Positions 1 through 10,637 of a stretch of 64,000 bases of DNA are shown here, one piece after another. The stretch spans positions 503,572 through 567,571 of the forward strand of contig CAMXCT020001780.1 of assembly GCA_947184155.2 (NCBI GenBank). Reading direction: 5' to 3'. Origin of the DNA: Cladocopium goreaui. Lineage: Eukaryota > Sar > Dinophyceae > Suessiales > Symbiodiniaceae. Each line of letters opens with the position of its first letter. Position 1 is the stretch's first letter. The translations under genes and the position numbers were made by a program. The notes under the pieces were generated by a model. That model searched no databases and had not been told where the DNA came from. It saw only the letters and a list, made by a program, of their open reading frames with translations.

Positions 1-1
1 C

Positions 2-523
2 TGGGATGCAGATTGCTTTATAGCTACAGAGGAAAGTTGCCTTTGCGCGGCCACAGCAGCAGGAAGAGCAGCTCTGAAAGCCTCATGGAGACGTGAATCT
101 GCCAAAGGAATTGCAATCTACCAGCTGCTGAAACTTGCGAGTGGAAGATCTACAGAGCCATTGGTCAATCAGGTCCTTCTCTTCAGCATGGAGGTGCCTG
201 AACTCATCGACCAGCTGAGCCTGTGGGATGACGTTGCTGGCTGGCAGGATGATCTTGTCGAGCCACCATCAGCTGCAGCAGGAGCTACAGCCAGTGAGTC
301 AAATGCTTACAGTACAGCGGCCGCTGAGCTCCCGGATATTGCAAGTGCCTTGCCTCAATTTGTGCAGCATCAACATTTGGCAACTCTCTGCAAAATAATC
401 AAACTTGCAAACTCAAAGCTTTTATTCGGCATCCTCTTGGCAAACGGATTCGAGATACGCGCGTTGGGTTGGATTTGCACCAGGCCTAAGAACATTATTC
501 CAGATAGTGGCAGTTTTGATTAA
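2..523 (+). CDS. Unrecognised gene fragment, open at the left window edge
   Basis: The frame is open from base 2 to a TAA at 521-523. The first ~110 codons look coding: a Leu-rich helical stretch, then an acidic Trp-containing segment (SLWDDVAGWQDDLVEP), then an Ala/Ser-rich linker. The last ~40 codons may be intron read-through. I recognise no domain. It seems to belong with the exons at 632-787, 956-1150, 1678-1773 and 2408-2481, which share its composition and strand, but I could not prove the joins. Confidence 0.45.
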   Translation, partial: WDADCFIATEESCLCAATAAGRAALKASWRRESAKGIAIYQLLKLASGRSTEPLVNQVLLFSMEVPELIDQLSLWDDVAGWQDDLVEPPSAAAGATASESNAYSTAAAELPDIASALPQFVQHQHLATLCKIIKLANSKLLFGILLANGFEIRALGWICTRPKNIIPDSGSFD

Positions 524-631
524 AGATTGCCCCAGATGCACGTGACCTTTGACAAATTCCTTTGTGCTTGTCTATTTCTTTGATTGTGACTGGACAAACC
601 TCTTGCTGCTCTGATGTGAGGCACAACCTCT

Positions 632-787
632 GAAGTGGCTGAGCCGGAACCTTCACCAACTGTGCCTGCTGCAGTCGATGAGGTGAAAACAGAGGAAATG
701 GACGACTTGCTGAGGGCGGTCCAGCATAGCAAAGAGGTGGTGCCGGCATTGAACAGCCATGGAGTTTCATTGCCCCTTGGCACGTAA
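632..787 (+). CDS. Candidate exon, acidic Pro/Glu-rich, ends in TAA
   Basis: The frame starts EVAEPEPSPTVPAAVDEVKT and continues with an acidic helix (MDDLLRAVQHSKEVVPAL) to a TAA at 785-787. The composition resembles the preceding fragment, so it is probably a later exon or alternative end of that gene. No domain is recognised. Confidence 0.4.
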   Translation, partial: EVAEPEPSPTVPAAVDEVKTEEMDDLLRAVQHSKEVVPALNSHGVSLPLGT

Positions 788-955
788 TATTGGGTTTGAC
801 TTTCAATCCTTTGATGGTTATGTAGAATTGAATAGTCAGCATTCCACTAGATAGCAACAACGACAGAGTCCAAACCAAAGAAAGCAATAAAGCCATTGGT
901 TTCTTGGAATAATTTGGCCAGACCTTGTTTCCACTGGAGGTTCAAATTGACTCGC

Positions 956-1150
956 ATGGCAACGTCGACCTTCATGAGCAACTTGCTCTTCAATCCTGAG
1001 GGGGCCTTGAAAGCACTGCACGATCGGGTGCTTGCTGCAGGATGCCAAGTGGACCCTGCTTGGTCTCCAGTGAAAGCTTTGTTTATTCCAATGACGGAGG
1101 AGCAAATGCAAGAGCTGACGGCTTTGGCTGTGCACGGTTGCCAGTCTTGA
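956..1150 (+). CDS. Candidate exon ending in TGA
   Basis: The frame MATSTFMSNLLFNPEG continues through an Ala/Leu-rich helix to PMTEEQMQELTALAVHG and a stop at 1148-1150. It opens further 5' to 896, but that part looks intronic. It is amphipathic and unrecognised. It may be an exon of the same gene as the fragments either side. Confidence 0.4.
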   Translation: MATSTFMSNLLFNPEGALKALHDRVLAAGCQVDPAWSPVKALFIPMTEEQMQELTALAVHGCQS

Positions 1151-1677
1151 TTTGGAGAATCTGGGTGTGGCTCTGAGCTATTTATGTGGGATCGATGCAA
1201 AAGTTTTTGAGAATGATGATTACTGATAACATTGTTGTTCCACGTTGTTCCAGTCCTTCGTGTTGAATGTTGTCTTCATGTTGCACCAGGAACGTTGGTG
1301 TGCTGATGAGACAACCATGCAATATTCTAGGAGGCAATATGAGCACATATGTTGGAATCAAATTGTCGCCCCGCCCCCCGTTTTGAGCCTGAAAAAGTTG
1401 GTTGATCTCTTGAGTTCTTTCAGGTTAGTTAAACCATTTCAATTCCAGAACAAAACTTGCCTTCACCCAGGGAGCCTTGCCTGGGTTGTCCAAAGGGTTA
1501 ATGTTTCGCTAGAAATGTTGTATTTTTAATACTCGGCTAAATGATGCTCAATTTACGACAGTTGAGTCCGGTTGTTCGAAATTTAAGCCCTAATTCTTTG
1601 ATGGTTGAACCCCAAAACCTTGCTTAGGTACTTCACATCAGCCATGAATGTGTTTGCACAGACCCAGCCAGTCACCA

Positions 1678-1773
1678 GGCTACGAGCTCAGCAAGGAAGA
1701 TCACATCTTGGCTTTGAAAGAGGATGAGACTCTCCTGAATGAAGCCCTGAAGAGCCACTCGGTGGATTTGTAG
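1678..1773 (+). CDS. Candidate short exon (acidic helix)
   Basis: After a CAG acceptor the frame reads GYELSKEDHILALKEDETLL and NEALKSHSVDL to a TAG. High Glu/Asp/Lys content and clean coding flavour support a real exon. The function is unknown. Confidence 0.35.
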   Translation, partial: GYELSKEDHILALKEDETLLNEALKSHSVDL

Positions 1774-2130
1774 GCCGCAGCCTGTTTTTTGAGGTGGGAT
1801 CTGAGGGTATGCGGGATGAGATGAATGACTGGCGCCCTTTGTCAGACTGCAGTTTCACGGTGCACCCTGGACATAGTTGGATGAACAAAATTGAGTTCAT
1901 TGATTTGGAAACGTTCCGGTCCTAGGGTTAGCAACGACCTGATTGACGGTATGTTCATTTGCCGACCAGACACTTTCTGATTGACTGTGTCAAATACGTC
2001 TGATGTTCATTCTCTACTTGAGATGATCCCCCACAACTCAGGACTCTGTTAGTAATTAGTAGGAGGATTGGAAGCTGCCAACCATCCTTCAGTCCTTCAA
2101 TGGTGGCGTGCTTTGACCACCCAGCCGAGG

Positions 2131-2481
2131 CTGTTCTCGTTGCAAGAACCGCCCGAAGGCCAAGCAGGTTGGGCCGCAGATCTCGCAGGCACCAAGAAGT
2201 TCCACGGATGTGCCACAGGATGGCGGCAATGACATGGATGACGATGCTTCGCCAGTGGTTTCGTATGTTGTTTTTTGTTTTAGACGTGATTCTATGTTTC
2301 GTCTGGCAGTTTCCTTTTGTTGCGGGTTGGGAAAAGCTAGGTTTGATGTGGCTCAGCCAGAGGTTCAGTTCAAAGTTAATCTAGATGAAATATGTTTGTA
2401 TATGCAGGTCAAGGTGATTCGACCAGCTGAGGATGATGGTCCCATGGTCGTTTTGGAGGGAGCCATTCGGACGGATTCCAG
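2131..2481 (+). CDS. Two candidate short exons of the same unrecognised gene
   Basis: Exon one (about 2160-2258) reads TDVPQDGGNDMDDDASP before a GT-rich intron. Exon two (2408-2481) follows ATGCAG and reads VKVIRPAEDDGPMVVLEGAI then RTDSS. Exon two is the better supported because of its acceptor and compact beta-like sequence. The function is unknown. Confidence 0.35.
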
Positions 2482-2615
2482 TGTGGGCTTCCCGGCCCCG
2501 TATCCCACTTCCTCTTTGTGGCCCTAGCGATCTTTGTACAGTGAAGCGCATACAGCGTTCAGTCTCAGCCAGCAGAGGGCCCGCAGATAATAAACCGGAT
2601 GTAGATGGAACATGA

Positions 2616-3554
2616 TTAATTATTTAATAGGGGCATTACATGGCAGTACCATAACAATGATTTCAAGATAGCAGTAACAGAATCTCGAACCCATGGCACC
2701 CAGTGCTTCAAGCGGGGTCCTCTTGAGATCTTTTATCATCTGTTCCCTGGTGCATGGTGCTCTAGAGCGATCGGGTCCGTGTGCCCTGATAGCTCAAGAG
2801 TACCAAAGCAAAGGGGAAACTCGGAAGTTTTAGGCGTATGTCAGCACCTGAAATGACAATATCACCTGATGATATAATTGGAAAGGTCGATTTCTTTGAT
2901 CTTGGACATCCTTGTTTGAAAAATTCATCCTGTTCACCTACTCTTCCCAAAGGATGCCAAAGGACATGGGTTCAGTATTGACTTTTTCTTGAGTGATGGC
3001 CGGGTGCTGCAAGTGCCCTGTGGTTTCCTGAAACTGACCAAGCTTCAAGATGGGAATTGACCAAGTCTGCATTCACCTTGTGGCCCCTGACTTCCAAACA
3101 CCAAAAAGACATGATCACCACAGGTTTGCTGTTTCAATTAGCTGTTGTTTTCGTTCACCCCCCATACCTCACTAGCTGAACCCCATGATTTGAGTAAGCA
3201 CTTGACATGGTGATATGGATTTGTCACGGGGGTTGACACCACCAACCATTGCAGCCCGACTGTCCACCATCCACTTGGGGCCGTGTGCCCTGAGATTGCG
3301 ATTGGTGGCACCGCCTGGCGTCGACCATGGCACCTCTCCAGACTAAAAAGGATTCAAAGGGACGTCGTACCTTCAGCAGATGTTCCAAGATGTTCCAAGG
3401 CATCCCTTGCATTGGCAAGCGGCTCCACAAGATGTGAAGTCCGCGGGTATTTGAAGGGATGTTAAAGATTATATTACGTCCACTCTCCTGTTTTGATCCA
3501 GCTTTGCATAATATGATTTTGTTTCGAGTTGCATGATGTTGCATGACTTTTCAG
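2616..3554. other. Intergenic or intronic stretch, nothing supported
   Basis: It is ordinary mixed-composition DNA with scattered short ORFs, none with coding character. An isolated piece at about 3230-3250 (GACACCACCAACCAT) resembles the end of the CTGGTTGGTGG element family found further right. Confidence 0.4.
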
Positions 3555-3632
3555 CCCCACAGCGTCGGTGTCCAAATTGGCTTCCAGGACAGCGGCTGGG
3601 TCATCGATGGAAAGCCCGTGCCTGACTTCAAG
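3555..3632 (+). CDS. Short exon of unrecognised gene 2
   Basis: It is bounded by TTTTCAG and a GT donor (AAG|GTGTG). It reads HSVGVQIGFQDSGWVIDGKP then VPDFK. The clean splice sites and phase-0 end match the next exon, which starts in phase 0 after ACCAG at 4155. The fold is unknown. Confidence 0.5.
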
Positions 3633-3994
3633 GTGTGCAGCGGTGGTGTTTTCCCTGGATGTTTACCAAAAAAACATGGGGTATAGTGGGGAAACGTTTG
3701 TTTGGTGCCCTATGAAAGTGCAAGGTGCCGAAGGTCACCCATGTATGACGGGTAATACTCCACTCAAAACGTAAAACACACTGGTGATCACTGGTGTTTT
3801 AAAAAAATGGTTCCCCTCGATGGGTTGCAGCCAAGTGGTTATTTTGTGTTTGCCATGGTTCGGTGGAGTCACTCAGGCTCGACACGTTTGACCGTATGTT
3901 TTTTGTTGCTAGGGTTGCGACAGAAAGCCCAGCACAAAAAAATCCAAAGTAGATAACTAATAAAACAACGGAAGATCAAATTGGCCATACGCAT

Positions 3995-4100
3995 TACCCT
4001 CTTGTAAACTAACATAACTATGGAAAATCAACATTTTAAATTGGTAAATCAACTATTTCAATGGCCATTTTCATTAGCTATGTTTGTTTACTAGAGGGTA
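3995..4100. mobile_element. Small inverted-repeat element, TACCCTCT family
   Basis: The left end is TACCCTCTTGTAAACTAACA and the right end, reverse-complemented, is TACCCTCTAGTAAACAAACA. They form ~27-bp imperfect inverted arms around an AT-rich core of about 55 bases. A second copy with the same ends lies at 51482-51593. It has no coding capacity, so it is best described as a MITE sitting in an intron. Confidence 0.65.
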
Positions 4101-4155
4101 TTCAAATTCCCAAGCGCCATGGCTAAACCGACGATTTGCCTCATAAATTCACCAG

Positions 4156-4212
4156 GTGAGGCCGGCGACCAAGGAGGACATGAACGCCAACCTGGCCTAC
4201 AGTGCTGTGGGG
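4156..4212 (+). CDS. Short exon of unrecognised gene 2
   Basis: It follows ACCAG and reads VRPATKEDMNANLAYSAVG. It joins in frame to the exon ending at 3632 (DFK|VRP). The function is unrecognised. Confidence 0.5.
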
Positions 4213-4757
4213 CCACCCTAACCTGGGGTTGGTTTGTTGGGTTGAGGCCGCCCACAGAAATCAAGGTTTGACTTGGATATTATATTGTGATGTGTTCGTG
4301 GGGTTTCCGGGTGGTATAAGTTTGGTGTCTTGTCTTTTCGTTTCGTAGAAGGCCGGCCTTGAAGTTCATGTTTGAAAACAGAGGTCAATCTGAAGACCAT
4401 AAGCCGCACAATAAAAATGACATTTGCAATATGTTGTTTGGTGGTTTCCATGTGAAATTGTACGGAAGGTTAGGCTTTTGCGGGCAAATCTAGATTGAAG
4501 AGAGCACCCTCACTTCAGCCCTCTCAACTGCAGGATTGAATGTGACATTCCTGAGAAACTTAAACAACACCGAGTCTTGAAGATTAAAAAGTCGCACAAG
4601 CAAGCGAAATAGCTAACCAGCATCTTCCAGTACTTTACTTGTTCAGTTTCATCCCAAAAAGGTCACCAAACCTAAGCATATGTTTTTTGGAAAATGAAAA
4701 TGGTCAGAGTCGGTCAGAGTTTGAAATTTCATCGGCTTCAGAATTCCTTGACCCGAG

Positions 4758-4854
4758 GCAAAGCTGGATGACATCGTCAACGAGGAGATGGCGAGGATGG
4801 AAAAGCAAAGCTCCGTGGAGACGTCTCTGGGCCCAATTTGGCGTAAGGCCCTAG
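4758..4854 (+). CDS. Short exon of unrecognised gene 2
   Basis: It follows CCCGAG and reads AKLDDIVNEEMARMEKQSSV then ETSLGPIWRKAL, ending before GT. It is strongly helical and amphipathic, suggesting a coiled-coil or protein-interaction segment. The intron between 4213 and 4757 holds nothing I can name. Confidence 0.5.
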
Positions 4855-5470
4855 GTACCACCATGCCACGGCAGATCTTAGTGTAGGGTGGCTTACTGAG
4901 TGTGTTTCTTACTGTTAAAGGGATGCTACCTCACAACACTTTTTGCAGGGTAAGCTCAGCCACGTCACTGGGACAAATGTTTGTAAAGTGGCATCGTGGG
5001 GAACTTTAGTCTTCTCTCCACTTCTTCAACAGTCTGATGTTTGTAGTTCCCACCATGCCGTTGAATGTCGAAATCTTGAAGAACACATTTTGATCGGCGT
5101 TTTCCAACATTTATTGTTTGTAGACGACTCTAGATAGATGTGTAACAACGGCAGGACGATCCCTCAATAGCCAACCCTTGTAGATTTACTTGCCACCATG
5201 TTTGATGATGTTAGCTGCCTGTACCATGTCCTATGTAGAGCTCTCTTACTGTAGGTTAGTTCTGCTTCAAGTTTCACGATGTTTGTTGGCGTTGTCCCCA
5301 TCTGTCAGGATATCCTGCGCCACCCAGGTTCCGAGGAACCATGGATGACGACAATGAGGCGCCACCATCTTGCTGTGGAATGGTGGGATCTGACCAAAAA
5401 CTGTGGGTGGTTCATCGAATCTTACCCTGCAAACATGAGAATTTCACCGGTAGTCACTTGATCTATACAG

Positions 5471-5547
5471 GAACTTGTAAAGAGACACGGTGTCAAAGTC
5501 CCTCCTTTCTTGGGTGACATCCCATCTTTAGCGTGGTTTTACCACAG
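5471..5547 (+). CDS. Candidate short exon of unrecognised gene 2
   Basis: It follows CTATACAG and reads ELVKRHGVKVPPFLGDIPSL, then AWFYHR, before AG|GATATG, a possible GA donor. It is a moderate candidate. A nearby shorter candidate at about 5309-5340 reads DILRHPGSEE. Confidence 0.35.
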
Positions 5548-6779
5548 GATATGGGTACCCCAACTGATGAAGTGAAGCCACCAATGATTTATGATGCTCT
5601 GTACTTTAAAGTTTCCCAAACAACATTGCTCATGTTTTCCTGACAGTTGTCAATCCAAACTGAGCATAAGCACTGCAGAAGAGTATTTCCCACAAACATT
5701 TAAGCCCTCCGCTGCGTTCTTGTTCTTTGGCCCCATCCTCCGGTTCCGTGTGAAGCGGCAGCAACAAGAAATAATGGAAACGGTCAGTCTTATTCATGAG
5801 CTGGTTGTGCTTAGAGATCTTTACTGGGTATGTCACACGGTAACATCAAAGAATGGTGAACGAGTGAGCAAAGAGCACACTGAGATGTAGGATTTCAATG
5901 GAATTCTTGGAACAACAGGGTCAGTACCATAGGTATTCCATTCTTTTTGAAGCAAGAGTTGCCATTGTCACAGCCACCCGCGGTTCAATTGTCATTGACG
6001 CAATGGACATCAAGGTGCCGTTCGTGGGTTGTTGGAATGGGCGCTGTCAACCCGAAACCTTCAAGTATGATGTGAGGGCTTGGGGGCTTCACCAAGCACG
6101 GGAGATAATCATCCAGCTAGGGCATGAATTTCTAGCGTAACATGAACGTGGCTGTGCTTGTACTTGAGTGTTTTGCCATTTCAGTTCAACGTAGAACTGA
6201 TGTGCGAAGCACAATTTTGCAGCTGAAATCATCGATCAGGAAGTTCAACATATCTGTTTGGAAGGATTTGTTTGTTCCCAAGCAACACTTGCGGAATCAG
6301 AGCATGGAGTGGCCTAAAGTCCGATCCTATAAAGTCAAAAGTAGGCGGACATTGAAATAATAGTGTCGTTACTGCGAGGCGCTTGAAGTCCGACCTTTTC
6401 ATGAGGTTGAAAATGCATGTGTCCCTCTGAATTCGTGTCTTCCTGAGCCAATATCCACCTGAAAGCTGACATACCCCATCTGGCCACTAGCCATAGTCAT
6501 AAGTTCTACACTCACAAATGGCGCGTCTTCCAGATCTAGCATCGTTTGCCAGGATCAAATAATTTGGTGACGTTGATTTTCATAAGTGTTGCCAGATCTA
6601 AGATCATGTGCCAGGCTAAAAGAAATTGGTGGCGTTGATAGATCATAAGTGTTGCCAGTAGCCATCAGTAGCCATATGGTACAGATTGTCATCAAGTTTA
6701 TTGATTCCGCCACCGTGTTGGTTTCACCGCCCCCTGAATATGCAAGATCTAGGTGTCTAAGACGTCCTAATCCCTGCAG
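5548..6779. other. Intronic stretch without a supported exon
   Basis: Open frames at 5591-5890 and 5898-6140 have no splice-site support or recognisable domain. A short direct duplication (ATAAGTGTTGCCAG near 6583 and 6647) is the only structure seen. Confidence 0.35.
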
Positions 6780-6835
6780 GTCTTGGAAGTGGAGGACCAG
6801 CCGGTCACCCGCCAGAAGTTTTGGCCAACAAGAAG
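6780..6835 (+). CDS. Short exon of unrecognised gene 2
   Basis: It lies between CCCTGCAG and AAG|GTGAT and reads VLEVEDQPVTRQKFWPTRR. Good acceptor and donor sites and a compact charged sequence support it. The function is unknown. Confidence 0.45.
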
Positions 6836-7157
6836 GTGATCCAAAGTTTCTCATTTTTACGTTTTTGTTCATTACCAATGATTTTGGATGGGACGAATTT
6901 TCAGACTGGGTTCAAGGGATGTCCGCCTTTCCAAATCAATCGGTACATTCTTCCAAACCTGAGGCCCCTTCAAGAGCAACATGGCTGTATGAAGTATATC
7001 TTCTTAGAAAAGAGATTGCAAGGCAGCCTTGTCCTGTTTTGTCCTGGTCTGCAAAATATGCGCTTGTTTTCCACTTAAACAATCGGACGATGCAAGTTCC
7101 ACCTGAGCCGCGTTTTAAACCTCCGTGTTTATGTTTAGTATTGGGATCCTTGTAAGG

Positions 7158-8040
7158 GCCTGTGGCGTAAGCAAAACACTGGTGCGCGTAAGCTTGCGTA
7201 AGCATTTTTTACCAATATTGCTGGCGTAAGGATGGCGTAAGCTCATTTTCAACGGTTTTAATTTGAGGTTTTAAGTAGTGGTATGTATGATGCATCCTAA
7301 CCTGACATGACCGGACGGGTTTTTGATTTTCCTGGGGCCACGGTAGCCCTCCGGTCTTTTAGTTCAACACACCTGGATGGTTTTGGTATCAATTTCAGGT
7401 TGCCTGGCGTTATAGGGTATGGATGGTTTTCCCATGTTTCCCCATTTCTATCGATATGGACCATTTATAAACTGAAAAAAATCGCTGTTCAAGGTTTGCA
7501 GGGACCCACATGTACTTAAGAATTCAGCATATCAGAAAGGGGCAGATGCAGAGAGTGACAGGCAACCTGTGCATTGGAATGCCTTTTCTTGAAGGAACAT
7601 TGGTTATCTTCAGTGAGTGTTTTGCGTAGTTGTTTCCTGACATCCGCGTAAGGACCGCGTAAGCGTCGCGTAAGCTGCGCGTAAGCCAAAGGTGCTTTTG
7701 CCAGTAGTTGCCCATGCCGCCCAAAGAGAAACTCTCCAGTCATGCCCGTGCTCTCAGCAAGGGTGCTGTCAAAAAACGTCGTCAGCTTCGTGCTCGGCGA
7801 GCTTCTGCTGGTGGTACTTCTTCATCATCTTCTTCCTCTTCTTCCACGTCTTCATCGTCCACTGCTTGATTTTGCCAATCACTGCTTCGATTCTTGCATG
7901 TAAAAGTTGCTGCGCGTAAGTCGAAACTGTGGTGACGTGCTAAAAATTGTCCGCGTAAGGTCTGCGTAAGGTACTATAACGTGCGTAAGTAAAACTTGTG
8001 CGCGCGTAAGCAATGCGTAAGCAGCAGCGTAAGCTTTTCC
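7158..8040 (+). repeat. Island of dispersed GCGTAAG heptamers
   Basis: GCGTAAG occurs about 16 times here, all in the + orientation, in clusters near 7163-7240, 7645-7685, 7911 and 7950-8033. I saw none in the neighbouring introns. Only the heptamer and about one flanking base are shared, so this is not a simple tandem repeat. The island encloses the ORF at 7714-7869. The layout parallels, on a small scale, the GTTAGAATG motif of the giant element. No terminal inverted repeats were found. Confidence 0.7.
7714..7869 (+). CDS. Small basic/serine-rich ORF inside the GCGTAAG island
   Basis: This 51-codon ORF starts MPPKEKLSSHARALSKGAVK, continues with an Arg-rich stretch (KRRQLRARRAS) and ends with a run of serines before TGA. 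The N-terminal basic patch suggests nucleic-acid or nuclear binding. It may be the first exon of a gene carried by a degraded mobile element rather than a host gene. Confidence 0.4.
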   Translation: MPPKEKLSSHARALSKGAVKKRRQLRARRASAGGTSSSSSSSSSTSSSSTA

Positions 8041-8550
8041 TTGTTTGGTGCCGCCATGCAAGACATTTAAAACACAGCTCACCTAGAAAATGATGTAAGC
8101 TTGTCATCACGCATTGGTGCAGCATGGAATCAGTCTAGATAGAGGATATGTAATATATGTAGATATAGATTTGTTTATCTATGATTATCTATGTGTCATT
8201 TTGATATATTACTTTGAGTAGATGTATCTGTACTTGTCAAAAGCGCAGCGGTGCAGAACGAGGCCCATACGTTTCTCTCCATCCGCTATGGGGAGACACG
8301 AAAGCAGGCGTGGAATCATCCAAGTCGACACTTGGGACCAGACCCATATGGCAGGCGTCAAAATTTAGGGCCCAGGCGATAGAGGGACCATAAATGTTTG
8401 ATATTTCAAGCTTAACCATCCAGTTGGGGTGCTTGTTTCACAACGGCATTTCTGAGTTGTTTGCAGAGTGGTCGTGACACTCTATCGATCACAGCCAGTC
8501 CATTGAATTTGCTGGGATCTTTGATTTTCAGGCACTTCACATTATCAATA

Positions 8551-8596
8551 TTTATATATATATATATATTTGTACATATATACTGTGTAATATACG

Positions 8597-8627
<31 letters not shown>

Positions 8628-8651
8628 CCCTCTCTCTCTCTCTCTCCTCTC

Positions 8652-8688
<37 letters not shown>

Positions 8689-8694
8689 TCTCTA
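8551..8694. repeat. Compound (TA)n-(TG)n-(TC)n microsatellite
   Basis: Alternating TA runs (8551-8610), a TG run (about 8610-8627) and a long CT run (8628-8693) sit back to back. ORFs in this stretch on either strand are artefacts of the repeat. Confidence 0.9.
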
Positions 8695-8969
8695 TCGGGA
8701 TCAAGCAATTGACCAAGGGTCTGCTCAAGTATGGTCATAGACTGAACGGGTATCCGGCAACAGTGGTTTGTAAATTTTGACAAGCTATCCTTTGACAACA
8801 ATATCTTCCTTTCGCAGCGAAGTTGTATTGGTCGACATTGTCAATGACATTTTTGTATTTTGGAACCAAAGACTTTGTCCAAAATTGTTTGGCCAGTGAA
8901 TCACCGACTGCTTCCCGCGTAGACCTCCAGCCCATCGGGCCCAACTCCACCACATAGACGCCACGTCAG

Positions 8970-9064
8970 GGCCCCTGTCGCCCCAACGAGACCTTCACCT
9001 TCCCAGCAGGGCAGCAGCCCAAAGCCTTCACCGTGGACGTCTTGCGCAAGGCGGGGATGGCTAT
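8970..9064 (+). CDS. Short exon of unrecognised gene 2
   Basis: It follows ACGTCAG and reads GPCRPNETFTFPAGQQPKAF then TVDVLRKAGMAM, ending before a GC donor (ATG|GCGTCT). GC-rich third positions contrast with the flanking AT-rich introns, supporting a true exon. Confidence 0.5.
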
Positions 9065-9812
9065 GGCGTCTGAAAGCTGGGGATTACCAGGTGGTGCAGG
9101 ATGTGTTTGTTCTTTATGGTTTTGGGAAAGATTCATGAATTCATGGCATGGATGACTGATGTTTTGTACTTCTGTTTCACAATGACTTGATGCTCCCGTT
9201 TTTGATGATTAAACTAGGATGATCCCTACGCCAAATCCATCCCCAATCAAAAAACTTGCAACTTGAGGGCCGTCAACCAAATACCTGATTGATATACCCT
9301 GATTACTTTCGTTTCGAAGGAAGTTTGCATCTTTTGCTTTCCCTATCCACAAACAGATATCTAGCAGCAGCTCAGGTGGCTTCAACGCAAGTGAGCCTTG
9401 CTGGGATCACTGCAGTGGGTGGCTCTTTGAACAACGTGGAGTCACTTGGATCAGATCTGCACTGGATAGCTTCTTTAGGACATTTTTGTGGAATTATCCA
9501 GGCATCTCACATCAAGCAGCTGTTTTCCTACCAGACAATGATTCATGATGTCAAAATGCGTTCTGCATCCCAGTAGTTTGTAGTTTGTCATTAAACTTCT
9601 TTTGACATCCGGTTGCCCATTGGCACTGTAAAACTGCCGCGTGTCCAGTGGTGATATCCCGCCATCAAGTTTTCCCCTTCCTGCACCCCACCCCATTACT
9701 ACAAGGTGGTGCCCGCTAGCTAAGTTTCTTTGTAACTCCAATAACTTTAAATTTCTGGCCGATATATCACGATATATCCATAGTCAAAGGGGGCTTCTAA
9801 ACCAACTCATCA

Positions 9813-9924
9813 CTGATTGGTGGTTTGGAGCATGAATTTTATGACTTTCCATATATTGGGAATGTCATCATCCTAACTGACGAACTCAATTTTTTCAGAT
9901 GGGGTAGGTATACCACCAACCAGA
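9813..9924. mobile_element. CTGGTTGGTGG-family small inverted-repeat element, copy 1
   Basis: It starts CTGATTGGTGGTTTGGAGCA and ends TACCACCAACCAG. The core carries the family signature CTTTCCATATATTGGGAAT, then CATCATCC-AACTGAC, then TTTTTCAGA. It lies in an intron. The internal TTTTTCAG could act as a 3' splice acceptor. A fragment of another right end lies at about 9991-10005. Confidence 0.75.
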
Positions 9925-10047
9925 TATTGTTTTTGAACAACCTAACATCATTTAAAGCCCAAATGATGAAGCCCTTATTGGAGGGGTGGCTCAACCACCA
10001 ACCAGATCATTTCATTGAGGTCAAACTAAAGCCCCACTGGTCACCGC

Positions 10048-10163
10048 TGAGGATCCAATCCCTCGACATCGGCGATGCGCCGATGAAGGCGTCCTTCGAA
10101 GCCTCCCTGCGGTCCGTCGAGCCGGAGGACGATGCCAGCGCGGCAGAAAATGGGCAACGATGA
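10048..10163 (+). CDS. Probable last exon of unrecognised gene 2
   Basis: After GCTGAG the frame reads IQSLDIGDAPMKASFEASLR, then SVEPEDDASAAENGQR, and stops at TGA 10161-10163. High GC and an acidic C-terminal tail look like a true terminus. The next gene starts about 370 bases downstream on the same strand, which fits the unidirectional tandem gene layout typical of dinoflagellates. Confidence 0.45.
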
Positions 10164-10174
10164 CCTCAAGAATT

Positions 10175-10265
10175 GCAGGTAAATAGTGGGAAACTAGTGG
10201 GAAAATAATGGGAAAAGAATGGGAAAATTGTAGGTAAACAGTGGGAAAATAGTGGGAAAATCCGA
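10175..10265. repeat. GTGGGAAAATA minisatellite
   Basis: There are several degenerate copies of a ~10-bp unit (AGTGGGAAAAT and variants) between the two genes. No promoter element is recognisable in this 366-base gap. Confidence 0.7.
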
Positions 10266-10529
10266 GTTTTTTGATGGTAATAAAGAACGGTTTGGATGTA
10301 GGATGAAGTTTCCACAATATTTCCCAAGACACGGGATTAGAGCCACAAAGGAAAATGCTCAAAAATGAGCCAGACATGTACATAATAAATCAGGATTTTG
10401 ACGGTTATCAGTTTGAATTATGTACAATAGTCTGCAGTCAAGAGGCCATGCAGTGGCCACTTGAAATTGAATGTTCATTGTTTTTACTGTCGTCGTGACC
10501 CCGTTTCCCAAGTTATTCGCCAGAGCCCC

Positions 10530-10637
10530 ATGCCTCAGCCCAGCTTCCAGGAGAAGACTGCCGCCTCCCGGGGCCGCAATGCGGCGGAACGCGCGCGGCA
10601 GTACATGGAATCCAGCGGCATCCAGCCTTTTCTGCAG
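10530..10637 (+). CDS. RIIa docking domain, exon 1
   Basis: It encodes [20 protein letters not shown] followed by [16 protein letters not shown]. The A-R-x-Y-M/L-E-x-x-x-I-x-P-x-L pattern is the first helix of RIIa-type dimerisation/docking domains. The exon ends CTGCAG|GC, a GC donor. The start at 10530 is preferred because it gives the short N-terminus typical of such proteins, although an acceptor-like CAG at 10521-10523 leaves room for an upstream exon. Confidence 0.7.
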
